A DNA stretch of 64,000 nucleotides from Flagellimonas zhangzhouensis (lineage in GTDB: Bacteria; Bacteroidota; Bacteroidia; Flavobacteriales; Flavobacteriaceae): NCBI RefSeq assembly GCF_900102925.1, contig NZ_FNKI01000002.1:1240001-1304000 (forward strand), written 5' to 3'. The notes under the pieces are model-generated. The model saw only the letters and a program-made list of their open reading frames with translations. It was not told the origin of the DNA and did no database searches. Below, in pieces: positions 1 through 8,417 of this stretch (position 1 is its first letter; every line of letters starts with the position of its first letter). The translations under genes and the position numbers were made by a program.

Positions 1-817
1 CTAATTTGTTGCCTAAAGCTTTGGAAAATAATTCCCCCAAAGCAATAGCCGTGTCCTCAATGGTATGGTGTTCATCCACCTCCAAATCACCATCAACTTT
101 AATGTCCAAATCCATTTGACCGTGTCTAGCCAATTGGTCCAGCATATGATCAAAAAAAGCCAAACCTGTGTTGATGTCACTCTTTCCAGTTCCATCAAGG
201 TTAATTTTAATTTGAATATCAGTTTCATTGGTCTTTCTGGAAATTTCCGCAATACGATTTTCCAATTTCAAGAACTCATAGATTTTTTCCCAATCGTTGC
301 TTTCTAGGGCAATGAAGTCATCCAACTCTTCTCTTTTCACGGTAATTTCACCTGCACCTAAATGAGTTTCATCGTTGATGAAAATTCCTTTTGCGCCTAA
401 GTTCTTGGCCAACTCCACATCGGTCAAACGATCACCGATTACAAACGAATTTTCCAAATCATATTCCTCAGAAAAATATGAGATGAGCATGCCAGTTCCT
501 GGTTTACGGGTATCGGCATTGTCTTTTGGAAAGGTCTTGTCGATGTAAACGGCATCAAAGAAAACCCCCTCATTTTCAAAGGATTTCATGATGAAATTGT
601 GTACGGGCCAAAAAGTTTCTTCTGGGAAAATATCCGTTCCCAAACCATCTTGGTTGGTAATCATCACTAATTCATAATCCAGTTCTTTGGCAATTTTCCC
701 TAAATAAGTGAAAGCTTTAGGATAGAAAATCATTTTTTCAAAGGAATCTATCTGCTCATCCACAGTTTCTTTGATAATCGTTCCATCGCGATCAATGAAT
801 AGTACTTTTTTGCCCAT
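1..817 (-). CDS. hisB: Bifunctional histidinol-phosphatase / imidazoleglycerol-phosphate dehydratase, 3' end cut by window
   Basis: HisB carries out two steps of histidine synthesis: dehydration of imidazoleglycerol phosphate and dephosphorylation of histidinol phosphate. The protein begins [13 protein letters not shown], so Asp9 and Asp11 form the DxD nucleophile pair of a HAD phosphatase domain (about residues 1-160). The dehydratase domain follows; its metal-binding motif EHHTIEDTA is encoded on the minus strand at about 55-80. About 272 residues are present and the reading frame is open at the window edge, so roughly the last quarter of a usual 375-380 residue bifunctional HisB lies outside. 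The start overlaps the hisC stop by one base (TAATG), so the two are translationally coupled in the his operon. Confidence 0.95.
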   Translation of the reverse strand, partial: MGKKVLFIDRDGTIIKETVDEQIDSFEKMIFYPKAFTYLGKIAKELDYELVMITNQDGLGTDIFPEETFWPVHNFIMKSFENEGVFFDAVYIDKTFPKDNADTRKPGTGMLISYFSEEYDLENSFVIGDRLTDVELAKNLGAKGIFINDETHLGAGEITVKREELDDFIALESNDWEKIYEFLKLENRIAEISRKTNETDIQIKINLDGTGKSDINTGLAFFDHMLDQLARHGQMDLDIKVDGDLEVDEHHTIEDTAIALGELFSKALGNKL

Positions 818-1866
818 TAGTTCAATGCTTTTAAAATGGCTATCAATTTTTTGTTCTCATCTGGTGTTCCGACTGTAAAACGCAAGGTGTTTCCACATAA
901 CGGCTGTGTACTTCGGTTTCGCACCACCACTTGCTTATCCAATAATTGTTGGTAGCGTTTGTTGGCGTCGTCAACCTTGGCCAATACAAAATTGGCATCG
1001 GTTGGATAAATTTCTTCTATGAATTCCAAACCATTCAATGCCTTAATCAATTCGTCTCTTTCATTTAGTATTTGTTGCACCTCTTGATTGACTAAATCTT
1101 GATTCATAACCCGTTCCAAGGCCCTTTTCTGTGTTAATTGATTGACATTATACGGTGGCTTGATTTTATTCAAAACGCCAATAATTTCTTCGGATGCATA
1201 GCATATCCCCAATCGAATCCCTGCCAATCCATAGGCTTTGGACAAGGTTTGGGTCACAATTAAGTTTTGATAATTTTTAAGTTGAGACAACCAACTTTCA
1301 TCTTTTGAAAAATCAATATACGCTTCATCTATTACTACCAAACCATTGAAAGAATTCAACAGTTGTTCGATTTTCTCTTTTTTGAAAGCATTGCCAGTAG
1401 GGTTATTGGGAGAACAAATAAATAGCAGCTTAGAATTGGCATCAGCGACCTTCAAGATTTCCTCTACATAGGGTTCAAAATCAATAGTTAGCAAAACTTC
1501 TCTATTCTCCACTGCATTGATTCCCGACAACACCTTGTACATTCCATAAGTTGGAGGCAAAGTGATGATGTTATCCTGATTCGGTTCGCAAAACGCCCTA
1601 TAAATCAAATCCAAAACTTCGTCGCTTCCGTTCCCCAATAAAATTTGGTTTTCGGATACTCCTTTTTGCTCAGCCAACAATGATTTTAAGCTTCGTTGGT
1701 ACGGATCTGGATAACGGTTGACTCCATTATCGAATGGATTTTCATTGGCATCCAAAAATATCATTTCCGACCCATCAGAAACATACTCGTCACGTGCTGA
1801 GGAGTATGGTTGTAGTTTAAGAACTGACACTCTTACTATATTATTTAAGTCGAATGTTTTTTGCAT
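817..1866 (-). CDS. hisC: Histidinol-phosphate aminotransferase
   Basis: A fold-type I PLP aminotransferase that converts imidazole-acetol phosphate to histidinol phosphate with glutamate as amino donor. The PLP lysine lies in the motif [12 protein letters not shown] in the middle of the chain, and the C-terminal arginine motif is NTLRFTVG. The start is ambiguous. An ATG at 1899 touches the hisD stop codon and would add MSGRAQSRPNA, but those bases (about 1875-1896) resemble the core of a flavobacterial intergenic repeat. The internal ATG at 1866 gives [12 protein letters not shown], the usual N-terminus, and is preferred (349 residues). The gene sits between hisD and hisB in the same operon. 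Confidence 0.95.
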   Translation of the reverse strand: MQKTFDLNNIVRVSVLKLQPYSSARDEYVSDGSEMIFLDANENPFDNGVNRYPDPYQRSLKSLLAEQKGVSENQILLGNGSDEVLDLIYRAFCEPNQDNIITLPPTYGMYKVLSGINAVENREVLLTIDFEPYVEEILKVADANSKLLFICSPNNPTGNAFKKEKIEQLLNSFNGLVVIDEAYIDFSKDESWLSQLKNYQNLIVTQTLSKAYGLAGIRLGICYASEEIIGVLNKIKPPYNVNQLTQKRALERVMNQDLVNQEVQQILNERDELIKALNGLEFIEEIYPTDANFVLAKVDDANKRYQQLLDKQVVVRNRSTQPLCGNTLRFTVGTPDENKKLIAILKALN

Positions 1867-1874
1867 AGCATTTG

Positions 1875-1896
1875 GTCTCGACTGCGCTCGACCTGA
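1875..1896. repeat. Repeat-like segment at the hisD/hisC junction
   Basis: The plus strand reads TCTCGACTGCGCTCGACC here. It resembles the core CTCGACTCCGCTCGGGATGACA seen in the spacer near 55970-55991 and other degenerate copies at 55.76, 55.86 and 60.33 kb. It lies exactly between the hisD stop and the likely hisC start and is read in frame as the optional N-terminal extension of HisC. The resemblance is seen in the sequence; that it is a mobile or repeat-derived insertion is inference. Confidence 0.45.
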
Positions 1897-1899
1897 CAT

Positions 1900-3189
1900 T
1901 TAATCTTTATTCAAACTATTTAATCTAAGGGTTACCGCGTTTTTGTGTGCTTGTAATCCTTCCGCTTCTGCCATTAATTCGATTGCGCTTCCTATCCCTT
2001 GAATTCCCTTTTCTGAAATTTTCTGAAAAGTCATACTCTTCATAAAACTATCTAGATTCACACCACTATATTGCTTGGCGTAACCGTTGGTTGGTAGGGT
2101 ATGATTGGTCCCTGAAGCATAATCTCCTGCACTTTCTGGCGTGTAGTTTCCAATAAAAACGGAACCCGCATGCTGAATGTTTTCCAGATAATATTCTTCA
2201 TTCTCCACACAAACAATAAAGTGTTCTGGACCGTATTCGTTAATAAGTTCCAATGCTTCTTTATCGTCTTTTACCAAAATCAATCTACTGTTGCCAATTG
2301 ATTTTCGGGCAATTTCGACTCTTGGCAATTGTTCAAGCTGAATTTCAATTTCTTTTTCAACAGCATCAATCATTTTCTCAGAAGTAGAGACCAAAATTAC
2401 TTGACTGTCCACTCCATGCTCTGCCTGACTTAATAAATCCGAAGCAACAAAGGCAGGATTAGCAGAATCATCCGCAACCACCAACAATTCACTAGGTCCT
2501 GCTGGCATATCAATCGCTACTCCATATTTGGTGGCCAATTGCTTTGCAACGGTCACATACTGGTTGCCGGGACCAAATATTTTGTACACTTTTGGAATGC
2601 TCTCCGTTCCAAAGGTCATCCCTGCAATAGCTTGAATACCTCCAACCTTAAAAATTTGGGTTACACCACATAATTGGGCAGCATATAAAATTGCAGGATT
2701 GATTTCACCATTTTTATCTGGGGGACTGCAGAGCACTATTTCTTTACATCCTGCAAGCTTCGCGGGAATGGCCAACATTAAGATGGTGGAAAACAAGGGA
2801 GCTGTCCCCCCTGGAATGTACAATCCTACTTTTTGAATCGGGCGTTTTTCTTGCCAACACTCCACCCCTGGCATAGTCTCCAATTCAACTTTTGATGTTT
2901 TTTGAGCTGCATGAAACTTTTCAATATTGGATTTCGCCAAATTGATAGCTTCCTTTAAAGCATCTGATACTTTGTTATTGGCAATTTCTATTTCTGAAGC
3001 ATCAACTAAAATGGAGTTCAATTCAACTTTATCGAATTGGGCCGTGTATTTTTTAATGACAGCATCCCCACCAGATTGTACTTCGTCAAAAATATTTTCA
3101 ACAATTCCTTCAATATCAGCAACGGTTTGGGTAGGTCTTTTTAAGATACTTTCCCATTCAATTCTTTCTGGGTTTAAAAACTTTTTCAT
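1900..3189 (-). CDS. hisD: Histidinol dehydrogenase
   Basis: HisD performs the last two NAD-dependent oxidations of histidine synthesis (histidinol to histidine) with a bound zinc. The 429-residue length is normal for the family. Visible landmarks are the substrate and NAD regions VGLYIPGGTAPL and GPGNQYVTVAK, the DLLSQAEHG zinc-ligand segment, the catalytic Glu-His in NEYGPEH, and the late motif ESAGDYASGTNHTLPT. The start overlaps the stop of the upstream acetyltransferase gene by four bases (ATGA), and the stop abuts the hisC region. Confidence 0.97.
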   Translation of the reverse strand: MKKFLNPERIEWESILKRPTQTVADIEGIVENIFDEVQSGGDAVIKKYTAQFDKVELNSILVDASEIEIANNKVSDALKEAINLAKSNIEKFHAAQKTSKVELETMPGVECWQEKRPIQKVGLYIPGGTAPLFSTILMLAIPAKLAGCKEIVLCSPPDKNGEINPAILYAAQLCGVTQIFKVGGIQAIAGMTFGTESIPKVYKIFGPGNQYVTVAKQLATKYGVAIDMPAGPSELLVVADDSANPAFVASDLLSQAEHGVDSQVILVSTSEKMIDAVEKEIEIQLEQLPRVEIARKSIGNSRLILVKDDKEALELINEYGPEHFIVCVENEEYYLENIQHAGSVFIGNYTPESAGDYASGTNHTLPTNGYAKQYSGVNLDSFMKSMTFQKISEKGIQGIGSAIELMAEAEGLQAHKNAVTLRLNSLNKD

Positions 3190-3623
3190 GCTTTTAGTTT
3201 TTTAATCAGGTGAATGCCCAAGGGCTCATAACCTTGGTTTTCCCAGAACTTTTTACCTCTAATATTTTTAGCGTAGCAGTTTACTTCAAGGGCGTCACAA
3301 TCCAATTCTTCGGCATAGTTGTTTAGAAAAGACATCATAGCTTCACCGATTTTCTTTCCTTGGTATTCGGGGTCAATAATAACATTGTCTGGCTCTAAAT
3401 GTTTGCCTGCATAGAGCTTATTTAATTCCCACACTCCGCAAATTCCGACCAATCTTTCTCCATCGTAAACCCCAATACATTTGTAACCCATGGGAATCAT
3501 TGCCGAGAGTCGTGCTTCCAAAACTTCTAAAGGAATTTTTTCGCCATTGAGAACAAAGGCCAAGGGCAAAATGGAAATTAAATTTTCCGTTGGAATCCAT
3601 TGTATGTTGAATTGACTTTCCAT
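3186..3623 (-). CDS. GNAT-family N-acetyltransferase inside the his operon
   Basis: A 145-residue GNAT protein. The acetyl-CoA pyrophosphate-binding motif A is seen as IIDPEYQGKKIGEAMM (QGKKIG corresponds to Q/RxxGxG/A), followed by DALEVNCYAKNIRGKKFWENQGY, the usual GNAT C-terminal half. The start MESQFNIQW was chosen because the longer frame (to 3680) would run into the end of hisG; the preferred start leaves a 10-nt gap after hisG. Its stop overlaps the hisD ATG (ATGA), so it is co-translated with hisD. It is not a standard histidine enzyme. The substrate is unknown; its position suggests an accessory role in histidine or small-metabolite acetylation, which is inference. Confidence 0.85.
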   Translation of the reverse strand: MESQFNIQWIPTENLISILPLAFVLNGEKIPLEVLEARLSAMIPMGYKCIGVYDGERLVGICGVWELNKLYAGKHLEPDNVIIDPEYQGKKIGEAMMSFLNNYAEELDCDALEVNCYAKNIRGKKFWENQGYEPLGIHLIKKLKA

Positions 3624-3633
3624 CTTCAAATGA

Positions 3634-4491
3634 TTAGAGCACCATTTTTTCAATTGGACAAACCAAAATACCTTCAGCACCAGCTTGTTTCAATTCGTCG
3701 ATGACTTCCCAAAAGGTTTCCCGATTGATGACAGTGTGCACAGAACTCCACCCCTCTTCTGCCAATGGCAAAACTGTGGGGCTACGCATTCCTGGAAGTA
3801 TGGAAATAATCTCATCCAGTTTGTCATTCGGAGCGTTCATCAATACATATTTGTTGTTCCGAGCTTGAAGTACTGATTTAATTCGAAACTGAATCTTTCT
3901 CAATATTTCACGTCGCTCTTCAGTGATTTTTGGAGATACGGCCAGAACCGCTTCACTTTTCAAGATGACTTCAACTTCTTTCAAGTTGTTTTTGAACAAG
4001 GTGCTCCCGCTGGAAACAATATCACAAATCCCATAGGCCAGACCAATGTTTGGGGCAATTTCTACAGAACCATTAATAATGTGCAATTCGGCATTTACAC
4101 CTTGGGATTCCAAATATTCACGTACTGTATTTGGATAGGAAGTGGCTACTTTTTTCCCCTCAAAATCTTTTACCGAATTGTATTTGGCGTTTTTTGGTAC
4201 TGCCAAAGACACTCTACATTTAGAAAAATTCAGTTTTTCCACCGCTTCAATGTCCTTACCTTTTTCAACCAATACATTTTCGCCAATAATGGCAATGTCC
4301 ACAACTCCATCCCTTAAATATTGGGGGATGTCACCGTTTCGCAGATAAAACACTTCCAAAGGAAAGTTTCTGGCGGTGGCTTTTAGTTGGTCTTTTCCAT
4401 TGTCGATGGAAATACCACAGTCTTTTAAAATGGCGAGCGAATCCTCGTTTAATCGACCACTCTTTTGTACTGCAATCCTAATTTTTGTCAT
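3634..4491 (-). CDS. hisG: ATP phosphoribosyltransferase, long form
   Basis: HisG condenses ATP and PRPP in the first committed step of histidine synthesis. At 285 residues it is the long form, with two periplasmic-binding-like catalytic domains (about 1-205) and a C-terminal regulatory domain (about 210-285, ending AGAEGILVCPIEKMVL) that normally binds histidine for feedback inhibition, so no HisZ is needed. The PRPP-binding region is seen in GICDIVSSGSTLFKNNLKEV. It is the first enzyme gene of the operon and follows the attenuator hairpin at 4528-4563 by about 40 nt. Confidence 0.96.
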   Translation of the reverse strand: MTKIRIAVQKSGRLNEDSLAILKDCGISIDNGKDQLKATARNFPLEVFYLRNGDIPQYLRDGVVDIAIIGENVLVEKGKDIEAVEKLNFSKCRVSLAVPKNAKYNSVKDFEGKKVATSYPNTVREYLESQGVNAELHIINGSVEIAPNIGLAYGICDIVSSGSTLFKNNLKEVEVILKSEAVLAVSPKITEERREILRKIQFRIKSVLQARNNKYVLMNAPNDKLDEIISILPGMRSPTVLPLAEEGWSSVHTVINRETFWEVIDELKQAGAEGILVCPIEKMVL

Positions 4492-4527
4492 CGTTGTTCA
4501 ATTTTGTTTGAAAAACCAAATGGACTT

Positions 4528-4563
4528 AAAAAACAAAACCCGTTTGATTTCTCAAACGGGTTT
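4528..4563 (-). terminator. Rho-independent terminator serving as his attenuator
   Basis: On the minus strand a 12-bp perfect stem (plus-strand arms 4536-4547 and 4552-4563) closes a GAAA tetraloop and is followed by TTTTGTTTTTT. It lies between the His-rich leader peptide and hisG. The 5' arm of the stem (4551-4558 with the loop edge) can instead pair with the leader segment CUCAAGCG at 4600-4607 (8 bp, one G-U), just after the His codons. This gives a mutually exclusive antiterminator. A second AU-rich stem (4565-4573 with 4585-4593) directly follows the leader stop codon. Confidence 0.88.
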
Positions 4564-4593
4564 AGAATATATTTTAAATACAACAATACATTC

Positions 4594-4650
4594 CTATCTC
4601 GCTTGAGGGCAAGTATAAAAATGATGGTGATGTACGTTTGTCTTTCTCAT
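4594..4650 (-). CDS. hisL: his operon leader peptide
   Basis: The minus strand encodes an 18-residue peptide MRKTNVHHHHFYTCPQAR with four consecutive His codons (4621-4632). It is followed by a terminator and then hisG, the arrangement of a transcription attenuator controlled by ribosome stalling at His codons. The antiterminator segment CUCAAGCG begins about 13 nt after the last His codon, where it would be free if a ribosome stalls and covered if it proceeds to the stop. No Shine-Dalgarno sequence is seen; the ATG is eight bases after a -7 element. Such leaders are well established in gammaproteobacteria; here the call rests on sequence alone. Confidence 0.85.
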   Translation of the reverse strand: MRKTNVHHHHFYTCPQAR

Positions 4651-4658
4651 TATGGTTT

Positions 4659-4685
4659 CAAAAGTAGAATATATTTTTTTATCAA
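4659..4685 (-). promoter_or_regulatory. Putative his operon promoter
   Basis: The minus strand carries TACTTTTG at 4659-4666, matching the Bacteroidota -7 consensus TAnnTTTG, and TTG at 4683-4685 with a 16-nt spacer (slightly short of the usual 17-23). The leader ATG begins eight bases after the -7 element, so the 5' UTR would be only a few nucleotides. The promoter lies immediately after the stop codon of the upstream SPFH gene. Confidence 0.6.
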
Positions 4686-4696
4686 AAAAGTGGAAA

Positions 4697-5512
4697 TTAG
4701 TTATTTCCCAAAATTAATGGTAATCCGTCATCTCCCGAACCTACCACTACAATTTTGGCATTTGGGGATTCGGCCAGTTTTAAAGTGGCATCGATTCCTT
4801 TGTCCTGCAATATTTTATCCGTCAAAGAAGCACTTAGAATTCTGTTTGCATCTGCCTTACCTTGGGCTTCGATTCGTACTTTTTCAGCCTCTTTTTCGGC
4901 TGTGACCAATCTAAACTCATATTCCAAGGACTCTTGTTCTTGCTTTAGCTTACGTTCGATGGCATCCTTAATGGTTGGTGGAAGTGTTACATCCCTTACC
5001 AAAACTTCATTCAATTGAATGTATTGGTCTTCCACAATAATTTGTGTTTCCTCAAAAATTTCTTGTTGAATGGCATCCCTCTTACTGGAATACAATTGTT
5101 CAGGCGTATATCGACCTACAACGCTACGTGCTGCGGAACGAATAGCTGGGAGAAGCACTCTTTCAATATATTGCTCACTCTTCTCTTGGTGCAATTTTCC
5201 AAGTTCAACATATTTAGGCTGAAACCATACAGATGCTTCCAACTTAATATCCAATCCATTGGAGGAAAGCACGTTCATTTTCTCCAGTCTTTCCTGCTGA
5301 CGCACCTCGTAAACATAAACTCTGTTCCAAGGGGCCACTAGATGAAAACCTTCACCTAAAGGTGGTTCGTCGGTAACTACACCACCTCCAAAAGTTTTGT
5401 AAAGTACTCCAGCTTCCCCTGAACCTATGGTCACGGCAGATTTAGAAATTAAAATAATTAGAAAAATAACAGCTGCCAATGCAGGCAATGCAATTTTGGG
5501 TAATTTATCCAT
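4697..5512 (-). CDS. Prohibitin/SPFH-domain membrane protein
   Basis: A 271-residue SPFH (stomatin/prohibitin/flotillin/HflK) family protein. A single N-terminal membrane anchor lies at about residues 7-27 (ALPALAAVIFLIILI), followed by the SPFH domain (about 28-210, with GSGEAGVLYKTFGG and PPLGEGFHLVAPW) and a charged coiled-coil segment rich in E/K/R (about 190-230). Family members form oligomeric membrane scaffolds and often modulate proteases. It is the third gene of an apparent operon fabG-VWA-SPFH, 12 nt after the VWA gene. No terminator of its own is seen before the his promoter, so readthrough would meet the his attenuator. Confidence 0.9.
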   Translation of the reverse strand: MDKLPKIALPALAAVIFLIILISKSAVTIGSGEAGVLYKTFGGGVVTDEPPLGEGFHLVAPWNRVYVYEVRQQERLEKMNVLSSNGLDIKLEASVWFQPKYVELGKLHQEKSEQYIERVLLPAIRSAARSVVGRYTPEQLYSSKRDAIQQEIFEETQIIVEDQYIQLNEVLVRDVTLPPTIKDAIERKLKQEQESLEYEFRLVTAEKEAEKVRIEAQGKADANRILSASLTDKILQDKGIDATLKLAESPNAKIVVVGSGDDGLPLILGNN

Positions 5513-5524
5513 TTGTATATGGTT

Positions 5525-7558
5525 TTATATTAGTCCGTTATATTTTCTGATGAACCACTCCAAAGCTAGGGAAAGTACCATCAGTCCGAGTAAAATACGG
5601 AAATCTATTAAAGATACAACATTATCCCTGCTCTTTTGTACAGGTAGAAATTGAGGGTTTTCACTTAAATCAGCAACAAATGAATCTAGGTTGTCCAAAT
5701 AGTACAATCGACCATTGGTTTTGGCGGCCAACCTACCCATTTTTTGATAATTGGATGCAGTTACTTGTTGCTCAGGATTAAAATCCAATATTCTAAAACT
5801 TCCTGAACGTGAAATATTTGCATTGGTGGCAGTAACTGTAAAATCATATGCGCCAGCGACCAAATCGCTTAAATCAACTTCGTAGTAATTGCCTTTTAAA
5901 AGTAGAGGAGCCTCACGTTCAAATTCGTTGTCCTTACCCTTTAAGGTGACAGATAACTTGGCATCGGAATCAAATTGATAGCTTTCATCAAAATAAGAAG
6001 CACGAACCATTGCCATACTCGGGTTGTCAAATACCAATTGATAATCCAGTTCCAATCTATTTCTTTGATTGTTGGCCGTCAAATACACCATCAAGTTGCC
6101 CATAAAGGCATCGAACTTGTTAAAACTTTGATCACTTCTGTACGTCTGCGCTCTCCACCGCCAAAGGTTTTCACCAAACAAAACAGCTTCCTTTTGAGTT
6201 CCATCGGTAACAATAGCAAATAAAGGATTATCCAAGTTTACCCCTTTAATTTGTTGAGACATTAAAGTTTCGCTGTTCTTTTGGAACTCAACTTCTCCCA
6301 AAGTACCCAACAATGGTGGAAATCCATCAACATTAAATTCACCCAAACCAAAAATGCTAAAGGCATTATTTAAAACGGGAACAATTTCTTCAGATTGACC
6401 ACTGCTTCGGTAGGTAAAACTTTCTTGGGAACGATTTACAAAATTGAAATCTGTTTTGCTGCCAGTAATGGTAAAATAGTTGGCGTTCGAATCTTTTAAA
6501 AACTGATATACTGCCCTATAACTCCCATTGGGCTGATACAGAATAATGATATCAGCCTCTTCCAATTGGTTTCTTGATGCATTTGGCTCAATTATGCTTA
6601 CCGTACGTTGCTCATTGGCTTCAATGGATTTTTTTAGCACTCCGATATCTGGATGCAACATATCCGAAACAATTACCACATTGGTTTTCTCATCAATGAC
6701 CTCAATGGCAGTTTCCTTGCTATTATTGGCTGTATTTTTTTCATTTTCCAAGGTGCTTACTTCGACCTTAATGGTTTTTATGCCCACACTTTCCGCTTCA
6801 ACCAATGCATTGATTGTCTCGCTGGTTTTTGAAGAATTGAGCTGAACCCGCTCTTGATGCATCCTATTTCCATTTATGGAAATAGTGACCGTGCTGGTTA
6901 TAGGTCTATCTCCACGAAATTGAACCGTAGCCTCAATCGGAAATTTATTTTGAAGAAAGGCGTATTTATTGACATTGATTAGCCCAATGAAAATATCCTC
7001 ATATTGCGTGGTATCTCCGACCACAATGGGAAACATCGACAGGTTTTCATTCAGATTAAGGTATTCGTAGTCCCGACCCCTGGTTTGGTTTCCATCTGAA
7101 AGAAGAACCACTGCATTCGTGCCATTCACAAAAACTTGGTCCAATGTTGAAAGAGCTTCCGAAATATTGGTGTTGTTCTGATTTAAACGGATGGAATCGG
7201 TGGCCTGCAAGGTATTCCCAAATCCATATTGATGCATTTGAAAGCGTTCGTTCAGTTCGCTATTCTGTTTTAGACTTTGAACGGTCGCGGTTAATTCATC
7301 CTCGGTAGTTCCATTTTGCATGGAGGAGGATTGATCCACCAGAAAAATCAGATTGGATTTTTCAATAAAATAGTCTTTATCAATAAATTTTGGATTGATC
7401 AAAAGTAAAAGGCCGCAAAACAGGGTAATAAACCTGAGTGCGGCCAATAGTATTTTTAAAGAACCCTTTCTTGGGTTTTTATAGAAATATTGAAAATAAA
7501 CTATGGTAAGCGCGGCTGCTACTGCTAAAATAATAAGAAGTACCGTGCTCAAATCCAT
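5525..7558 (-). CDS. VWA-domain membrane protein
   Basis: A 677-residue protein with two N-terminal membrane segments (about residues 5-24 and 36-57), a von Willebrand A-type domain carrying a MIDAS-like motif FLVDQSSSM (DxSxS) at about 72-80, Ig-like and glutamine-amidotransferase-like stretches in the middle, and a C-terminal membrane helix (about 650-668, LLGLMVLSLALEWFI). This layout matches the uncharacterised Bacteroidota VWA membrane proteins related to BatA/BatB. The large middle part should be periplasmic. It starts 4 nt after fabG and ends 12 nt before the SPFH gene. A second protein of related design lies at 56.1 kb. Confidence 0.8.
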   Translation of the reverse strand: MDLSTVLLIILAVAAALTIVYFQYFYKNPRKGSLKILLAALRFITLFCGLLLLINPKFIDKDYFIEKSNLIFLVDQSSSMQNGTTEDELTATVQSLKQNSELNERFQMHQYGFGNTLQATDSIRLNQNNTNISEALSTLDQVFVNGTNAVVLLSDGNQTRGRDYEYLNLNENLSMFPIVVGDTTQYEDIFIGLINVNKYAFLQNKFPIEATVQFRGDRPITSTVTISINGNRMHQERVQLNSSKTSETINALVEAESVGIKTIKVEVSTLENEKNTANNSKETAIEVIDEKTNVVIVSDMLHPDIGVLKKSIEANEQRTVSIIEPNASRNQLEEADIIILYQPNGSYRAVYQFLKDSNANYFTITGSKTDFNFVNRSQESFTYRSSGQSEEIVPVLNNAFSIFGLGEFNVDGFPPLLGTLGEVEFQKNSETLMSQQIKGVNLDNPLFAIVTDGTQKEAVLFGENLWRWRAQTYRSDQSFNKFDAFMGNLMVYLTANNQRNRLELDYQLVFDNPSMAMVRASYFDESYQFDSDAKLSVTLKGKDNEFEREAPLLLKGNYYEVDLSDLVAGAYDFTVTATNANISRSGSFRILDFNPEQQVTASNYQKMGRLAAKTNGRLYYLDNLDSFVADLSENPQFLPVQKSRDNVVSLIDFRILLGLMVLSLALEWFIRKYNGLI

Positions 7559-7562
7559 AGGC

Positions 7563-8312
7563 TTATGTTAGCATACCTCCGTCTACGTTCAAGACTTGCC
7601 CTGTAACGTAGTCTGACAAATCTGAAGCCAAGAACAAACAGGCGTTTGCTACATCTTCTGGACTTCCTCCTCTTTTTAATGGAATACCCTCTCTCCAACC
7701 TTGAACGGTTTTTTCGTCCAATTTTTCGGTCATTTCTGTTTCGATGAAACCTGGGGCGATAGCATTACAACGGATGTTTCTAGATCCCAATTCCAAAGCA
7801 ACGGATTTAGTAAATCCAATCATTCCTGCTTTTGAGGCCGCATAGTTGGTCTGTCCAGCATTTCCTTTTACACCAACAACACTACTCATGTTGATGATAG
7901 AACCTTTGCGTTGTTTCAGCATGGTGCGTTGCACAGCTTTGGTCATGTTGAACACGGATTTTAGGTTGATTTCAATCACCTTATCAAAATCATCCTCACC
8001 CATACGCATCAATAAATTGTCTTTGGTGATTCCCGCATTGTTGATAAGTACATCAATTCTGCCGTCAAAATCTTCCAAAACCTTTGCTACCAATGCTTCA
8101 GAATCTTCAAAACTTGCCGCATTACTTTTATATGCTTTGGCTTTTACGCCAAGTGCGGTTAATTCTTTTTCCAACTCCAAAGCTGGAGCCTCACTGGAGC
8201 TGTAAGTGAAAGCAACATTGGCACCGTGCTTTGCAAATACTTCTGCAATGCCTTTTCCAATTCCTCTACTTGCTCCAGTTATAATTGCATTTTTACCTTC
8301 CAAAAGTTTCAT
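7563..8312 (-). CDS. fabG: 3-oxoacyl-[acyl-carrier-protein] reductase
   Basis: A classical short-chain dehydrogenase that reduces 3-oxoacyl-ACP with NADPH in fatty acid elongation. The cofactor motif is TGASRGIGKGIA near the N-terminus, NNAGIT marks the family, and the catalytic Ser-Tyr-Lys appear as NMSS and YAASK. The C-terminus DYVTGQVLNVDGGM is typical of FabG. The start MKLLEGKNA at 8312 was chosen over an upstream ATG because it leaves a 27-nt UTR after the -7 element at 8340-8347 and gives the normal 249 residues. It heads the operon with the VWA and SPFH genes. Confidence 0.93.
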   Translation of the reverse strand: MKLLEGKNAIITGASRGIGKGIAEVFAKHGANVAFTYSSSEAPALELEKELTALGVKAKAYKSNAASFEDSEALVAKVLEDFDGRIDVLINNAGITKDNLLMRMGEDDFDKVIEINLKSVFNMTKAVQRTMLKQRKGSIINMSSVVGVKGNAGQTNYAASKAGMIGFTKSVALELGSRNIRCNAIAPGFIETEMTEKLDEKTVQGWREGIPLKRGGSPEDVANACLFLASDLSDYVTGQVLNVDGGMLT

Positions 8313-8339
8313 ACTACGTTTGTTTGAATGGTTAATAAC

Positions 8340-8347
8340 CAAATATA
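8340..8347 (-). promoter_or_regulatory. Putative fabG -7 element
   Basis: The minus strand reads TATATTTG, an exact TAnnTTTG match, 27 nt before the fabG start codon and just downstream of the sucD terminator. No clear -33 TTG at the right distance was seen. Confidence 0.5.
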
Positions 8348-8369
8348 GTTGTTGTTTTATGTTTAGACG

Positions 8370-8397
8370 AAAAAAAATCCCGCATAAAACGGGATTT
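8370..8397 (-). terminator. Rho-independent terminator after sucD
   Basis: Minus-strand hairpin with an 8-bp stem (plus arms 8375-8382 and 8390-8397, AAATCCCG/CGGGATTT), a 7-nt loop and a run of eight Ts. It follows the sucD stop by about 20 nt and separates sucD from fabG. Confidence 0.9.
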
Positions 8398-8417
8398 AGT
8401 ATGGTTTTAACGGTTGG

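Noticed and set aside
13-307. Short frames inside the hisB region on either strand
   Set aside because: They are out-of-frame shadows of the truncated hisB, whose motifs are clear in the correct frame.
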